The notes under the pieces are model-generated. The model was not told the DNA's origin. It saw nothing but the letters and a program-made list of their open reading frames with translations, and did no database searches. A stretch of 64,000 bases of DNA from contig UBNV01000023.1 in assembly GCA_900466945.1 (NCBI GenBank), positions 62,001 through 126,000 of the forward strand, read 5' to 3'. This stretch comes from Hyphomicrobiales bacterium (GTDB lineage: Bacteria; Pseudomonadota; Alphaproteobacteria; Rhizobiales; Rhizobiaceae). Positions 35,823 to 44,901 of this stretch are shown here, one piece after another; the stretch's first letter is position 1, and every line of letters starts with the position of its first letter. The position numbers and the translations under genes are program-made.

Positions 35823-38800
35823 ATGGTACAGAAGCAGGCTGCAAACATGCGATCGCAGGGCGATGGTTTCGCGGATGATGATCCGTTGGCAGAACTCGCC
35901 CGCATTGTCGGGTTCGATCAGCCCCTGAAGCGCGAGCCTGTGGTAACGCTACCGCATGCGCCGGCCATGGGTTCGGCCGATTTCAATCTCGAAGACGAGT
36001 TGATGCGCGAGTTCGAGGGCTATGAGGCGGCGCCCGATCTCACGTCCTATGCGCCGGCACTCGAGGCTCCGGAGTCCGTGCTGTCGCGTCCTTCCGTCGA
36101 GGCTCCGGAGTCCGTGCTGTCGCGTCCTTCCGTCGTGGAGCCCTATGAGTCGACCCGGCATCGGGAAGAGCCCAGCTTCGAACCTCAGGCCCCAGCGTAT
36201 GCGGAGCCGGATGTTGCCTATGAGCCTGAACAGGTCGAGTCCGTAACTCCTGACCTGTCGTCGGCCGAAGTCTATGAGCCGCGTGCTGATCGCTATGCAG
36301 CAGATCCGGTTCTGACGCCGGATCGCGACGAAGTGCGCTTCGAGCGCGTGGCCGAGCCCGATATCTCCTTCGATCTTGCCGACGAGCTGGAATTCGCTGT
36401 ATCGGATGCCGACATTCTTCCCGAGCCGGTTGCTGCCCCGACGCGTCCTGTTCAGCCGGAGCCGCCGCGCCTGCGTTTGCCGCTGGCCAATTTCTCTGCG
36501 CAGCCGGTTCGCCGTGCCGAGCCGCAGCTTGCCGTGCAGCCTCCCGTGGAAGTGCCGGCCCTGGATCTTTCGAGCTTCGAGACGCCGAGCGCTCCGTCGG
36601 TGGAGGCGCCGCAGCCGCTCGCTGATCTCGGCTTTGGCAAGGCGACCTTCGACTGGGCCTCGGGTCCCGTCGAGCCTATTCCGGCGGTTTCGTCTGTCGC
36701 CGTGTCCGAAGTGTCGGCGCCCGCAGTTGCGCCGCAATTCGATCCCTTTGCCCTCGATGCGGATCAGGCGGTTTCGACGCAGTCGGCCGGTCAGGTCACT
36801 GATGATGAGCCGGACTTCGGCTTCGACTTCCTTGATGACCTCTCGCTTGAAGAGGAAGCCGCTGTCGCTCCCAAGGCCGAGGAGCCGGCTGTCCAGCGCG
36901 CGGCGCCCGCCACAGCCGAGGATGATTTCGATCCCTTCGCCGATCAGGAATTCGATCTGCAGCTGGATGAGATCGAACTCGATCTGTCCGAACTTGACGT
37001 CGCCCCGGAGCGAGCTCCGAGCCAGCCGGCGCCTGCGATGGTCGCTGCAGCGGCCGCGCCGGTACCCGTATTCGCCGCCGCTCCTGTGCCGCTGGCTCCG
37101 GTTCGTCCGGAGCCGACGATTGCGCCGTCTTTTGTCGCCGCCCCGGTGACCGCGACGTTTGCGGCCCCCGCCGCGCCGACCTTTTCTGCGCCGACGCGGC
37201 GTCCAGTGGTTGAGACCTATGCCCCGGCACCTGTTCAGTCCTCGGCGCAGCCTCGCCCGGCCGCTCCCATCGACGACAGCTTCGGCTTTGATCCGTCCGA
37301 GATTTCGGAACAGGATGAACTGCTCGAAACCCTGAGCGGCATGGATGTGCCGGAAGTGCCGGTTGCGGAAACGCGTCCGCCCCAGCCGGCCCAGCCGGAC
37401 TACGACATCGATATCGACGCCGAACTCGCGACGCTCTTCGAAGAGCCAGCTGCGCCGCCACAGCCGAAGCCAGTCCCGGCCAGCCGCGTTTCCCCCGCGC
37501 CGGTCGCGGCTGCCCCGCAGGCATCAGCCCAGCCGCTCGAAGATTTCGACGCCTTCGAGAAGGCGCTCGAAGAGGATCTCCTGACCACCATGTCGGCCTC
37601 GGGTCACTTCGAGCCGGAGAGCCGTGGGCACATCACCATCGCCGGTGAAGGGCAGGGCTTCCGTTTCCGCCGCATCAAGCCTTATCTGATGGCCGGAACG
37701 GCCGTCGTCATGTTGCTTGCCGGTGCGGGTGGGCTCTATGCCTGGCTCGGCAGCGGTGCCGTCGGCACGCTCTCCAGCGGCGAGCCGCAGGTGATTGCAG
37801 CCGACAAGTCGCCGGTGAAGATCGTGCCGGAAAATCCGGGCGGCAAATCCGTTCCGAACCAGGACAAGGCCGTCTACGATCGCGTTGCCGGCAATGGAGT
37901 CGAAGACCCCAAACAGACGAGCCTGATTTCCTCCGAGGAAGAGCCTGTCGATGTGGTACAGCGCACGCTGATCCCGGAATCGCTTCCGCTGGAAGGCGAA
38001 AACGAGGCAATGGCGACACCGGTCGGCGAGACCGAGGATCCGCGTCTCCTGCCTGACGGCCAGCCCCAGGAGGCAGCCGCCGAAGACCCGGCGACCATCA
38101 CGCCGCGCAGGGTCCGCACCATGATCGTCCGTCCGGATGGCACCCTGGTTGCTCAGGAAGTGCCGGCCGAGCCGACCCCGGCTCCGGTTGCAACGGCCGC
38201 TGCGACCCCTTCTCAGGCGACGGCTGATGCGCCGGTCCTCGCACCGCCGAGCGTGCCTTCCGCCAATACCGGCGACACCGTCAGGACCGTTGATACCCGC
38301 GTCGTGACGCCGGGTGGCCCGGCAGAGGCTGCAGCACCGGACGCTTCAGTGCCTGCCGCATCGGCAGAAGCTGCAACCGCGCTGGCGGCGGCGACGCCGG
38401 AGACGGTTGAGGCATTGGCGGCCACGGATGCCGCAGCCACTCAGGCTGCTGCAAGTGACGCGGCTGCGCCGCGTGCACCGATCCCGACGAGCCGTCCAGC
38501 CGACCAGCCGGTCAACGTCGTTGGAACTGTCACCGACCAGGGCAATGTCCGTCCGACCCAACCGGCAGCACCTGCGCCGGCTGAAGCTCCCACTGAAGTT
38601 GCCGCCGCCTCTCCGGCTGCTGCGGCACCGGCGCCAGCCACCGCCGCGCCTGCAGGCAGCTTCGGCATCCAGATTGCCTCGCTGCCGTCGGAAGCCGACG
38701 CGCAGAGGAGCTATCGCAACCTGTCGTCCAAGTTTGGCAACGTGCTTGGCGGCAAGCCCTATGAAATCCGTCAGGCCGATATTCCCGGCAAGGGCACCTT

Positions 38801-38897
38801 CTACCGCGTCCGCATCGTTGCGGGCTCCAAGGATGCCGCCGTGGCGCTCTGCGAACAATATCGCGCCGCCGGCGGCAGCTGCCTCGTCTCCCGCTGA
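35823..38897 (+). CDS. Large SPOR-domain protein
   Basis: A 1,024-residue inner-membrane protein. The first 610 residues are acidic, proline/alanine-rich and probably disordered and cytoplasmic; one transmembrane helix follows at about 619-643. The periplasmic part is low-complexity until the C-terminal SPOR domain (about 945-1024, 'GSFGIQIASLPSEADAQRSYRNL'), which binds denuded glycan strands at the division site. A 12-residue segment, EAPESVLSRPSV, is duplicated exactly in tandem at 81-104. The start at 35823 is used; a GTG four codons earlier (35811) is possible. It lies between argS and nagZ, so a role in wall remodelling at division is likely. Confidence 0.9.
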   Translation: MVQKQAANMRSQGDGFADDDPLAELARIVGFDQPLKREPVVTLPHAPAMGSADFNLEDELMREFEGYEAAPDLTSYAPALEAPESVLSRPSVEAPESVLSRPSVVEPYESTRHREEPSFEPQAPAYAEPDVAYEPEQVESVTPDLSSAEVYEPRADRYAADPVLTPDRDEVRFERVAEPDISFDLADELEFAVSDADILPEPVAAPTRPVQPEPPRLRLPLANFSAQPVRRAEPQLAVQPPVEVPALDLSSFETPSAPSVEAPQPLADLGFGKATFDWASGPVEPIPAVSSVAVSEVSAPAVAPQFDPFALDADQAVSTQSAGQVTDDEPDFGFDFLDDLSLEEEAAVAPKAEEPAVQRAAPATAEDDFDPFADQEFDLQLDEIELDLSELDVAPERAPSQPAPAMVAAAAAPVPVFAAAPVPLAPVRPEPTIAPSFVAAPVTATFAAPAAPTFSAPTRRPVVETYAPAPVQSSAQPRPAAPIDDSFGFDPSEISEQDELLETLSGMDVPEVPVAETRPPQPAQPDYDIDIDAELATLFEEPAAPPQPKPVPASRVSPAPVAAAPQASAQPLEDFDAFEKALEEDLLTTMSASGHFEPESRGHITIAGEGQGFRFRRIKPYLMAGTAVVMLLAGAGGLYAWLGSGAVGTLSSGEPQVIAADKSPVKIVPENPGGKSVPNQDKAVYDRVAGNGVEDPKQTSLISSEEEPVDVVQRTLIPESLPLEGENEAMATPVGETEDPRLLPDGQPQEAAAEDPATITPRRVRTMIVRPDGTLVAQEVPAEPTPAPVATAAATPSQATADAPVLAPPSVPSANTGDTVRTVDTRVVTPGGPAEAAAPDASVPAASAEAATALAAATPETVEALAATDAAATQAAASDAAAPRAPIPTSRPADQPVNVVGTVTDQGNVRPTQPAAPAPAEAPTEVAAASPAAAAPAPATAAPAGSFGIQIASLPSEADAQRSYRNLSSKFGNVLGGKPYEIRQADIPGKGTFYRVRIVAGSKDAAVALCEQYRAAGGSCLVSR
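36063..36134 (+). repeat. Perfect 36-bp tandem duplication inside the SPOR gene
   Basis: Two identical 36-bp units (36063-36098 and 36099-36134) encode EAPESVLSRPSV twice in frame. They lie in the disordered region and look like a recent slippage duplication. Confidence 0.95.
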
Positions 38898-38923
38898 GAA
38901 CAGGCTTGATATCAGATATTTCG

Positions 38924-38956
38924 AGAGGCGGGATCACGTGTTCCGCCTCTTTTCTT
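38924..38956 (+). terminator. Rho-independent terminator after the SPOR gene
   Basis: An 8-bp stem (AGAGGCGG at 38924-38931 with CCGCCTCT at 38943-38950) is followed by TTTCTTG. It separates the SPOR gene from nagZ. Confidence 0.7.
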
Positions 38957-39024
38957 GTGTATGAGGGGCGGCAGTTCGTGCCCGGTCCCTTCGGCTTTTT
39001 CATCCCCACCGATATGGTCTTTCC

Positions 39025-40053
39025 ATGACAGCACAATCCCGTCCCGCCAAAGCCATGATCCTCGGTTGCCTCGGCCAGCGTCTCACCGCTGACGAGAAGG
39101 CATTCTATCGCGATGAGCAGCCCTGGGGTTTCATCCTTTTTGGCCGCAATATCGGCGATACCGAGCAGGTCAAGGATCTGGTCGCTGAAATGCGTGAGAC
39201 GGTGGGCGGCGGTACCGAAGTTCCGGTCCTGATCGATCAGGAGGGTGGGCGCGTGCAACGCATCCGTGAGCCGATCGCGCCGCGTTATCCCTCAGGCGCC
39301 GATCTCGGTGCGCTCTACGTTCAGGATGCGGAGAAGGGGCTGCGGGCGGCCTGGTTGATGTCCCGCCTGCACGCTTTCGACCTCTATCGCCTCGGCATCA
39401 ATGTCGACTGCCTGCCCGTTCTCGACGTGCCGATCGAAGGCGCCTCCAATGTCATCGGCAACCGCGCCTATTCCAACGATCCGTATGTGGTCGCGAAGAT
39501 GGGGCAGGCGGCAGCAGATGGCCTCAAGACCGGCGGTGTTTTACCCGTGATGAAACACATCCCCGGCCATGGTCGCGGCATGGCCGACAGCCACCACGAA
39601 TTGCCGGTCGTCACCGTACCGCGTGTAGAACTCGAGGCGCATGACTTCGTGCCGTTCAAGGCGCTGGCACATGAGCTGATGGGCATGAGCTGTCATGTCG
39701 TGTATACCGACATCGATCCCGATCATCCGGCCTCGACCTCGCGCATCGTCACCGAGGAGATCATCCGCAAGGCGATCGGCTTCGAGGGGCTGCTGATGTC
39801 CGACGATATTTCGATGAATGCGCTGGAAGGCACGATCGGGGAACGCGCGGTACGGATCGCGGCGACCCTCGATGTCGTCCTGCACTGCCATGGCCACATG
39901 GACGAGATGAAGGCCGTAGCATCTGCCGTTTCCGAACTTTCCGGCAAGGCGCGTGCGCGAGCAGACGCCGTCGAGGCGGCCTTCGTCGCGCCCGACACTG
40001 CCGACGAGCAGGCACTGCGCGACGAGTTTGCCAACCTGATGGCGGTGGCCTGA
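39025..40053 (+). CDS. nagZ: Beta-N-acetylhexosaminidase
   Basis: A cytoplasmic glycoside hydrolase family 3 enzyme of 342 residues that removes GlcNAc from recycled anhydromuropeptides. The signature KHIPGHGRG is at 177-185 (with H182 in the mobile acid/base loop) and the nucleophile aspartate is in SDD at 259-261. It overlaps scpA by one base (TGATG), so the two are translationally coupled. AnmK, the next enzyme in anhydromuramic acid recycling, is encoded in the same window at 58664. Confidence 0.96.
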   Translation: MTAQSRPAKAMILGCLGQRLTADEKAFYRDEQPWGFILFGRNIGDTEQVKDLVAEMRETVGGGTEVPVLIDQEGGRVQRIREPIAPRYPSGADLGALYVQDAEKGLRAAWLMSRLHAFDLYRLGINVDCLPVLDVPIEGASNVIGNRAYSNDPYVVAKMGQAAADGLKTGGVLPVMKHIPGHGRGMADSHHELPVVTVPRVELEAHDFVPFKALAHELMGMSCHVVYTDIDPDHPASTSRIVTEEIIRKAIGFEGLLMSDDISMNALEGTIGERAVRIAATLDVVLHCHGHMDEMKAVASAVSELSGKARARADAVEAAFVAPDTADEQALRDEFANLMAVA

Positions 40054-40922
40054 TGGTGCGTGGCCCGGTCCAGCCGACGATCGTCAACCGGCCCTCGCAA
40101 GGGGAAACGCCGGTCCCGACGCCGATGGACAGCCTCTGGCAGGACAATGCCGAGGATCGGGCCGCAAGCGACCCGGCGCTGCTGATCGACGTGGCCGGCT
40201 TCGAAGGGCCGCTCGATCTCCTGCTTTTCCTCGCCCGCAACCAGAAGGTCGATCTCGCCCGCATCTCGGTGCTGGCGCTCGCCGAGCAATATCTTCTCTT
40301 CATCGAAAGCGCCCGGCGGATCCGCATCGAACTCGCTGCCGACTATCTCGTCATGGCCGCCTGGCTCGCTTATTTGAAATCGCGCCTGCTGATCCCGCAG
40401 CAGGCCAAGGACGATGGCCCTTCCGGGGAGGAGATGGCGCAGACGCTCGCCTTCCGCCTGAAGCGGCTGGAGGCGATGCGCGAGGCGGCGACCCGGCTCA
40501 TCAATCGCAACCGGCTCGGCCGTGACGTGCATCCCCGCGGGATGCCGGAGCACGTGCCTTCGCGTGCCACCAGCGCCTATGAGGCCTCGCTTTACGATCT
40601 GCTCACTGCATATGCGCTAATTCGCCAGCGCCAGGCGGTCATGCAGGTAACGATAGAGCGGCGAAGGGTCTGGTCGCTGTCGGACGCGCGCGGGATCCTG
40701 ACCCGGATGATCGGCGAGATCTCGGACTGGACCGCGCTCGACCATTTCCTGCTGCGCTATCTGCCGAGCCCGGAGGATCGGGTGACGGCGATCGCGAGCT
40801 CGTTTGCAGCATCCCTTGAACTGGTGCGCGAAGGCCGTCTTGAAATCCGCCAGGACGGCGCCTTTCAGCCAATCTACATGCGCAGCGGCCCCAAGGCCGA
40901 AGCGCTGAAATCGGTGGAGTGA
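40053..40922 (+). CDS. scpA: Segregation and condensation protein A
   Basis: The kleisin subunit of the SMC-ScpAB condensin, 289 residues. The N-terminal SMC-binding domain contains 'FEGPLDLLLFLARNQKVDLARISVLALAEQYL', the ScpA signature, and a C-terminal winged helix follows. Its ATG overlaps the nagZ stop and scpB follows after 7 bp, forming the operon nagZ-scpA-scpB. The smc gene is not in the window. The first 35 residues are extra relative to the signature and low in complexity. Confidence 0.95.
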   Translation: MVRGPVQPTIVNRPSQGETPVPTPMDSLWQDNAEDRAASDPALLIDVAGFEGPLDLLLFLARNQKVDLARISVLALAEQYLLFIESARRIRIELAADYLVMAAWLAYLKSRLLIPQQAKDDGPSGEEMAQTLAFRLKRLEAMREAATRLINRNRLGRDVHPRGMPEHVPSRATSAYEASLYDLLTAYALIRQRQAVMQVTIERRRVWSLSDARGILTRMIGEISDWTALDHFLLRYLPSPEDRVTAIASSFAASLELVREGRLEIRQDGAFQPIYMRSGPKAEALKSVE

Positions 40923-40929
40923 TACTGCC

Positions 40930-41664
40930 ATGGCCGATGTCGATGATCTTGAGCCGGGAGACGGTGCAGACCCGGAGGAGAGTGGCCACTCCGCCTCACT
41001 ACGTGGCGAACTCGACCGGCGCGAGGCACTGCGCATAGCCGAAGCTCTGGTCTTCGCCTCGGCCCAGCCGGTCTCGACCGCCTTCATCGAAGAGCGCCTG
41101 CCGCGCGGCATAGCAGCCACCGAGATCTTGCATCTGTTGAAGGAAGATTATGCCGCCCGTGGCGTGAACCTCGTGCAGGTCGACGACCACTGGGCTTTTC
41201 GGACAGCCGCTGATCTCTCTTTCGCGATCCGCAACGACGAGGCCGAGGTCAAGAAACTCTCGCGTGCCGCGCTCGAAGTGCTGGCGATCATCGCCTATCA
41301 CCAGCCGGTCACCCGCGCCGAGATCGAGGATATCAGAGGCGTCCAAACCTCCAAGGGCACGCTCGACGTGCTGATGGAGGCCGGCTGGGTTCGCTTTCGC
41401 GGGCGCCGACGGTCGCCGGGTCGCCCTGTGACCTTGGGTACGACCCGAGATTTCCTCGATCACTTCGGTCTGGAAGAGCTGCGCGACCTGCCCGGTCTCG
41501 AAGAGTTGAAGGGTGCAGGCCTGCTCTCCGGCCGCATACCCGCGAACTTCAACATTCCCCTTCCCATGGGCCATGACGAACTGACGGACGAGGAAGATCC
41601 GATCACGCAGCTCGATCTCGAGGAACTCGGCCTCTTGACTCCGGGCGGTGAAGCAGAGGAATAG
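40930..41664 (+). CDS. scpB: Segregation and condensation protein B
   Basis: A 244-residue ScpB, two winged helices that bind the ScpA kleisin. The characteristic 'EALRIAEALVFASAQPVS' and 'ALEVLAIIAYHQPVTRAEIEDIRGV' blocks are present, followed by the conserved 'LGTTRDFLDHFGLEELRDLP'. It starts 7 bp after scpA with GATACTGCC between. The acidic tail is usual. Confidence 0.95.
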   Translation: MADVDDLEPGDGADPEESGHSASLRGELDRREALRIAEALVFASAQPVSTAFIEERLPRGIAATEILHLLKEDYAARGVNLVQVDDHWAFRTAADLSFAIRNDEAEVKKLSRAALEVLAIIAYHQPVTRAEIEDIRGVQTSKGTLDVLMEAGWVRFRGRRRSPGRPVTLGTTRDFLDHFGLEELRDLPGLEELKGAGLLSGRIPANFNIPLPMGHDELTDEEDPITQLDLEELGLLTPGGEAEE

Positions 41665-41677
41665 GGTCAGCTTTTTA

Positions 41678-41758
41678 ATGGTGACCGGTCCTCGCCGGCT
41701 CGTCTGCAGTCATTGCGGCCGCAACGATCCGGACTGTACCGCGCGGACGGCAGAATGA
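41678..41758 (+). CDS. Possible 26-residue leader peptide coupled to the ABC ATPase
   Basis: A short frame of 26 codons starts at ATG 41678 and its TGA stop overlaps the ATPase start codon in an ATGA arrangement (41755-41758). The peptide has cysteines at 10, 13 and 20 (VCSHCGRN, then DPDC). The AGGG upstream is a weak and distant ribosome site. The overlap suggests translational coupling, but the evidence is slender and it may be chance. Confidence 0.25.
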   Translation: MVTGPRRLVCSHCGRNDPDCTARTAE

Positions 41759-42882
41759 ACCCAGCGAAGACCCAGCACGGAGACGGCCAGCGCACGGCGG
41801 GCGTGACCTTTGCCGCGCGTCTGACGTTCGAGGACATTCAACACAGCTATCACGGCAAGGACACGATCCGCGGCGTTTCGTTGACGGCAGAGCCGGGCGA
41901 GGTGCTTTGCCTGCTCGGTCCGTCCGGATCCGGCAAGACGACGCTCTTGAGGATAGCCGCCGGCATCGAGGCTCAGACCTCGGGTAGGGTGGTGATCAAT
42001 GACCGAGAAGTGGCGGGTCCGTCTACCTTCCTGCCGCCGGAAAAGCGTGGCATCGGCCTGATGTTCCAGGATTTTGCCCTCTTCCCCCACATGTGCGTGC
42101 TCGACAATGTCCGCTTCGGCCTGACGGCGCTGCCGCGCAAGGAGGCTGTGGCCGAGGCGATGGTTGCACTCGAGCGCGTCGGGCTCGCGCATTATGCCGA
42201 CAAGTTCCCGCATGCCTTGTCTGGCGGCGAGCAGCAGCGCGTGGCACTGGCGAGGGCGCTCGCCCCCCGACCGAGCGTGCTCCTGATGGACGAGCCCTTT
42301 TCGGGTCTCGATTCGCGGCTCAAGGACACGGTGCGAGCCGATACGCTTGCAATTCTTCGTGAGACCCGAGCGACAGCCGTCGTCGTCACCCATGACGCAG
42401 AAGAGGCGATGCGCATGGCCGACCGCATCGCCCTGCTCAGGAACGGCAGTCTGGTCCAGGTGGGAACGTCGGACGATCTCTATCGCCGTCCGAACGATAT
42501 TTTCGCGGCAGCTTTCTTTTCTGAAATCAATGAGTTTGCCGGCCGCGTGCGTAGCGGACGCGTGGACACGCCACTGGGCGCAGCTCCTGCGGGCGATTTC
42601 GCCGAGGGCACCGAGGTCGAAATTGCGGTTCGCCTGTCCGATCTTGCCGTGCGTGACAGTGGCGGCAGCATTCCGGCCCGCATCATTGCACGACGGTTTC
42701 TCGGCGTCGTCGAACTGCTCGATCTTGCAGTCCCTGGTACCGAGCGACCCGTCCGCGCCCGGATCAGGGCAGATATCCTGTCGCCGGGCGTGCGTGACGT
42801 GACGATTGCGGTTGAGCCCAAAGACATTTTGGTGTTTGAAAAGACACCGGAAAGCCCCTACATCGGGGAAACGAAAATCTAA
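41755..42882 (+). CDS. ABC transporter ATP-binding protein (FbpC/PotA-like) with no adjacent partners
   Basis: A 375-residue ABC ATPase. The motifs are intact: Walker A GPSGSGKT (55-62), signature LSGGEQ (155-160), and Walker B with MDEP (178-181). A C-terminal TOBE-like domain follows ('RLSDLAVRD...RRFLGVVELLDL'), placing it with FbpC/PotA/CysA-type importers of iron, polyamine, sulfate or similar. No permease or binding-protein gene lies nearby: scpB is upstream and tatA only 12 bp downstream. It may serve permeases encoded elsewhere. The ATG at 41755 is preferred to an in-frame TTG at 41713. Confidence 0.9.
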   Translation: MNPAKTQHGDGQRTAGVTFAARLTFEDIQHSYHGKDTIRGVSLTAEPGEVLCLLGPSGSGKTTLLRIAAGIEAQTSGRVVINDREVAGPSTFLPPEKRGIGLMFQDFALFPHMCVLDNVRFGLTALPRKEAVAEAMVALERVGLAHYADKFPHALSGGEQQRVALARALAPRPSVLLMDEPFSGLDSRLKDTVRADTLAILRETRATAVVVTHDAEEAMRMADRIALLRNGSLVQVGTSDDLYRRPNDIFAAAFFSEINEFAGRVRSGRVDTPLGAAPAGDFAEGTEVEIAVRLSDLAVRDSGGSIPARIIARRFLGVVELLDLAVPGTERPVRARIRADILSPGVRDVTIAVEPKDILVFEKTPESPYIGETKI

Positions 42883-42894
42883 GGAGTGGCAGGC

Positions 42895-43122
42895 ATGGGT
42901 TCGTTTAGCATTTGGCACTGGATCATCGTTCTGGCGATCGTCCTGCTTCTCTTCGGCCGCGGCAAGATCCCGGAGCTGATGGGCGACGTCGCCAAGGGCA
43001 TCAAGAGCTTCAAGAAGGGCATCAGCGAAGAGGACGAGAGCGAAAAGCAGACCGCCTCGAATGCTCCGGCCCAGCCGACCGTAACGAAGACGGTCGACCA
43101 CAAGGCCGACGAGGTGAAGTGA
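42895..43122 (+). CDS. tatA: Sec-independent translocase subunit TatA
   Basis: A 75-residue TatA with the canonical plan: one N-terminal transmembrane helix ([16 protein letters not shown]), the hinge FGRGKIPEL, an amphipathic helix and a charged tail. AAGGAG lies 8 bases before the ATG and overlaps the end of the ABC ATPase gene, so it is in the same transcript. Together with tatB and tatC it forms the twin-arginine export pathway used by folded proteins such as CpdB. Confidence 0.97.
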   Translation: MGSFSIWHWIIVLAIVLLLFGRGKIPELMGDVAKGIKSFKKGISEEDESEKQTASNAPAQPTVTKTVDHKADEVK

Positions 43123-43234
43123 TCGGCATCTGCCGATTGAACGGGCGGCTCTTGGGCTGCCCGTTCGTCGTTGAAACGTTGGAAGACCGGCGCCCGTTCC
43201 GAGGCGCCCTGGGTGGCATCAGGAGCCCGTTTAC

Positions 43235-43978
43235 ATGCTGGATATAGGCTGGACCGAGCTGTTGGTGATCGCGGTCATCCTGATCGTCGTGGTGGGGCCT
43301 AAGGACCTGCCGCCGATGATCCGGGCCTTCGGCAAGATGACGAAGCGCTTGCGCCAGACCGCCGGCGAATTCCGCGCGCAGTTCGATGAGGCGCTTCGCG
43401 AGGCCGAACTCGACGACCTGAAGAATTCGGTCAACGACATCCGCTCGATGAACCCGGCCAATTCGATCCGCGAGACCCTGAACCCGCTGCGTCAGATGGG
43501 CCAGGAGATCAAGTCGGATCTGGAGCGCTCCACGCGGCCACAGAGCAAGCCGGCGCCGCTCGATGACGGATACGAAGAAAATTCCATTCTTCCGGCGGTG
43601 CCGCTCGGTCTCGGCGGCGTTCCCGATGCGCTGAAGCCGGCCGTGGTCCAGCCCTCCGCGCAACCTGCCGCTCCGGCCCCGACGGCGTCAATCACGGCTC
43701 CGGCGACCTCGGCACCAGCGGCGCCTGCGCCTGCCGTCGCCAAAAAGGCAAGCAGCCGCAAGCCCGCCACCAAGGCCGTTGTGCCGGCAAAGGCTGCCGC
43801 TAGATCCACGAAATCGGCATCTGTGGATGTCGCAGCCCCGGTCACGGCGCCATCGGCGGCGAAGAAGCCGAAGGTCGCTGCCGACAGGGCGACTGCCACC
43901 AAGCCCACGCCGGCTGACAAACCCATTGCCAAGGCGGCACCCAAGCCGCGCAAGCCCAAGAGTGAGGACCGCGCATGA
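43235..43978 (+). CDS. tatB: Sec-independent translocase subunit TatB
   Basis: A 247-residue TatB. The N-terminal transmembrane helix (MLDIGWTELLVIAVILIVVVGPKDLP) and the amphipathic helix of TatB are clear. The C-terminal 130 residues are an unusually long Ala/Pro/Lys-rich tail, as in many rhizobia. It overlaps tatC by the ATGA at 43975-43978. The gap to tatA (112 bp) holds a GC-rich hairpin at about 43139-43166 with no U-tract, which might separate or trim the transcript. Confidence 0.95.
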   Translation: MLDIGWTELLVIAVILIVVVGPKDLPPMIRAFGKMTKRLRQTAGEFRAQFDEALREAELDDLKNSVNDIRSMNPANSIRETLNPLRQMGQEIKSDLERSTRPQSKPAPLDDGYEENSILPAVPLGLGGVPDALKPAVVQPSAQPAAPAPTASITAPATSAPAAPAPAVAKKASSRKPATKAVVPAKAAARSTKSASVDVAAPVTAPSAAKKPKVAADRATATKPTPADKPIAKAAPKPRKPKSEDRA

Positions 43979-44796
43979 GCGGCGACATGGATGATAAGCC
44001 CCAGCCGCTGATCGAACACCTGATCGAACTGCGTTCGCGGCTGATCTGGGCGCTCGGTTCGTTCTTCGTCGCCTTTATCGTCTGCTTCTATTTCGCCAAG
44101 CCGCTCTTCAACATCCTCGTGGTGCCGTACAAGTGGGCGGTGTCCTGGGCTGGTCTGGACCTGAGCAAGGCGGAATTGATCTACACCGCCCCGCAGGAAT
44201 TCTTCTTCACGCAGGTGAAGGTCGCAGCCTTCGGCGCCATGGTCATCGCCTTCCCGGTGATCGCATCGCAGATCTACAAATTCGTGGCGCCCGGCCTTTA
44301 CAAGAACGAGCGCGCAGCCTTCCTGCCCTTCCTTGTGGCCTCGCCGCTGCTCTTCCTGCTCGGCGCCTCGCTCGTCTATTTCTTCTTCACGCCCATGGTC
44401 ATGTGGTTCTTCCTCGCCATGCAGCAGAGCCCTGCCGAAGGGGAGGTGGCGATTTCGCTGCTGCCCAAGGTGTCGGAATATCTCAGCCTGATCATGACGC
44501 TGGTCTTCTCCTTCGGCCTCGTCTTCCAGTTGCCCGTCATCACCACGCTTCTGGCGCGGGTCGGCATCCTGGACAGCCAGTGGCTGGCCGACAAGCGCAA
44601 GTATTTCATCGTCGTTGCCTTCGTCGTCGCCGCCGTCCTGACACCGCCGGATCCGCTCTCCCAAATCGGTCTTGCACTGCCGACGATCCTTCTCTACGAG
44701 GTGGCTATCTACGCGGCGCGACTCGTCGAGAAGAGCCGTGCCAAGTCGGCAGACGAGGCAGCGCTCGCCGAGGCTTCGGCGGCAGACGAGACCTGA
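43975..44796 (+). CDS. tatC: Sec-independent translocase subunit TatC
   Basis: A 273-residue integral membrane protein with six predicted helices, the signal-recognition core of the Tat system. It has the TatC N-terminus 'PLIEHLIELRSRLIWAL' and the conserved 'YTAPQEFFFTQVKVAAFG' and 'FGLVFQLPVI' regions. The start overlaps tatB by four bases, so the two are translationally coupled. Confidence 0.97.
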   Translation: MSGDMDDKPQPLIEHLIELRSRLIWALGSFFVAFIVCFYFAKPLFNILVVPYKWAVSWAGLDLSKAELIYTAPQEFFFTQVKVAAFGAMVIAFPVIASQIYKFVAPGLYKNERAAFLPFLVASPLLFLLGASLVYFFFTPMVMWFFLAMQQSPAEGEVAISLLPKVSEYLSLIMTLVFSFGLVFQLPVITTLLARVGILDSQWLADKRKYFIVVAFVVAAVLTPPDPLSQIGLALPTILLYEVAIYAARLVEKSRAKSADEAALAEASAADET

Positions 44797-44901
44797 GAGG
44801 GCTTCAAGCCATCTCGCCGCGCCATAACCCATCAAGACATGGGGCCGGACATGGCCGCCGGCCACTCCGCTCCCGGTCAAAGCACCAGACCTGGAACGAC
44901 G

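Noticed and set aside
41710-43101. A 463-codon frame antisense to the ABC ATPase and tatA
   Set aside because: It crosses two certain genes on the other strand and has the usual His/Arg/Asp-rich shadow composition.
43139-43166. GC-rich hairpin between tatA and tatB as a terminator
   Set aside because: No T-run follows and tatB must be made with tatA and tatC, so I do not call it a terminator.
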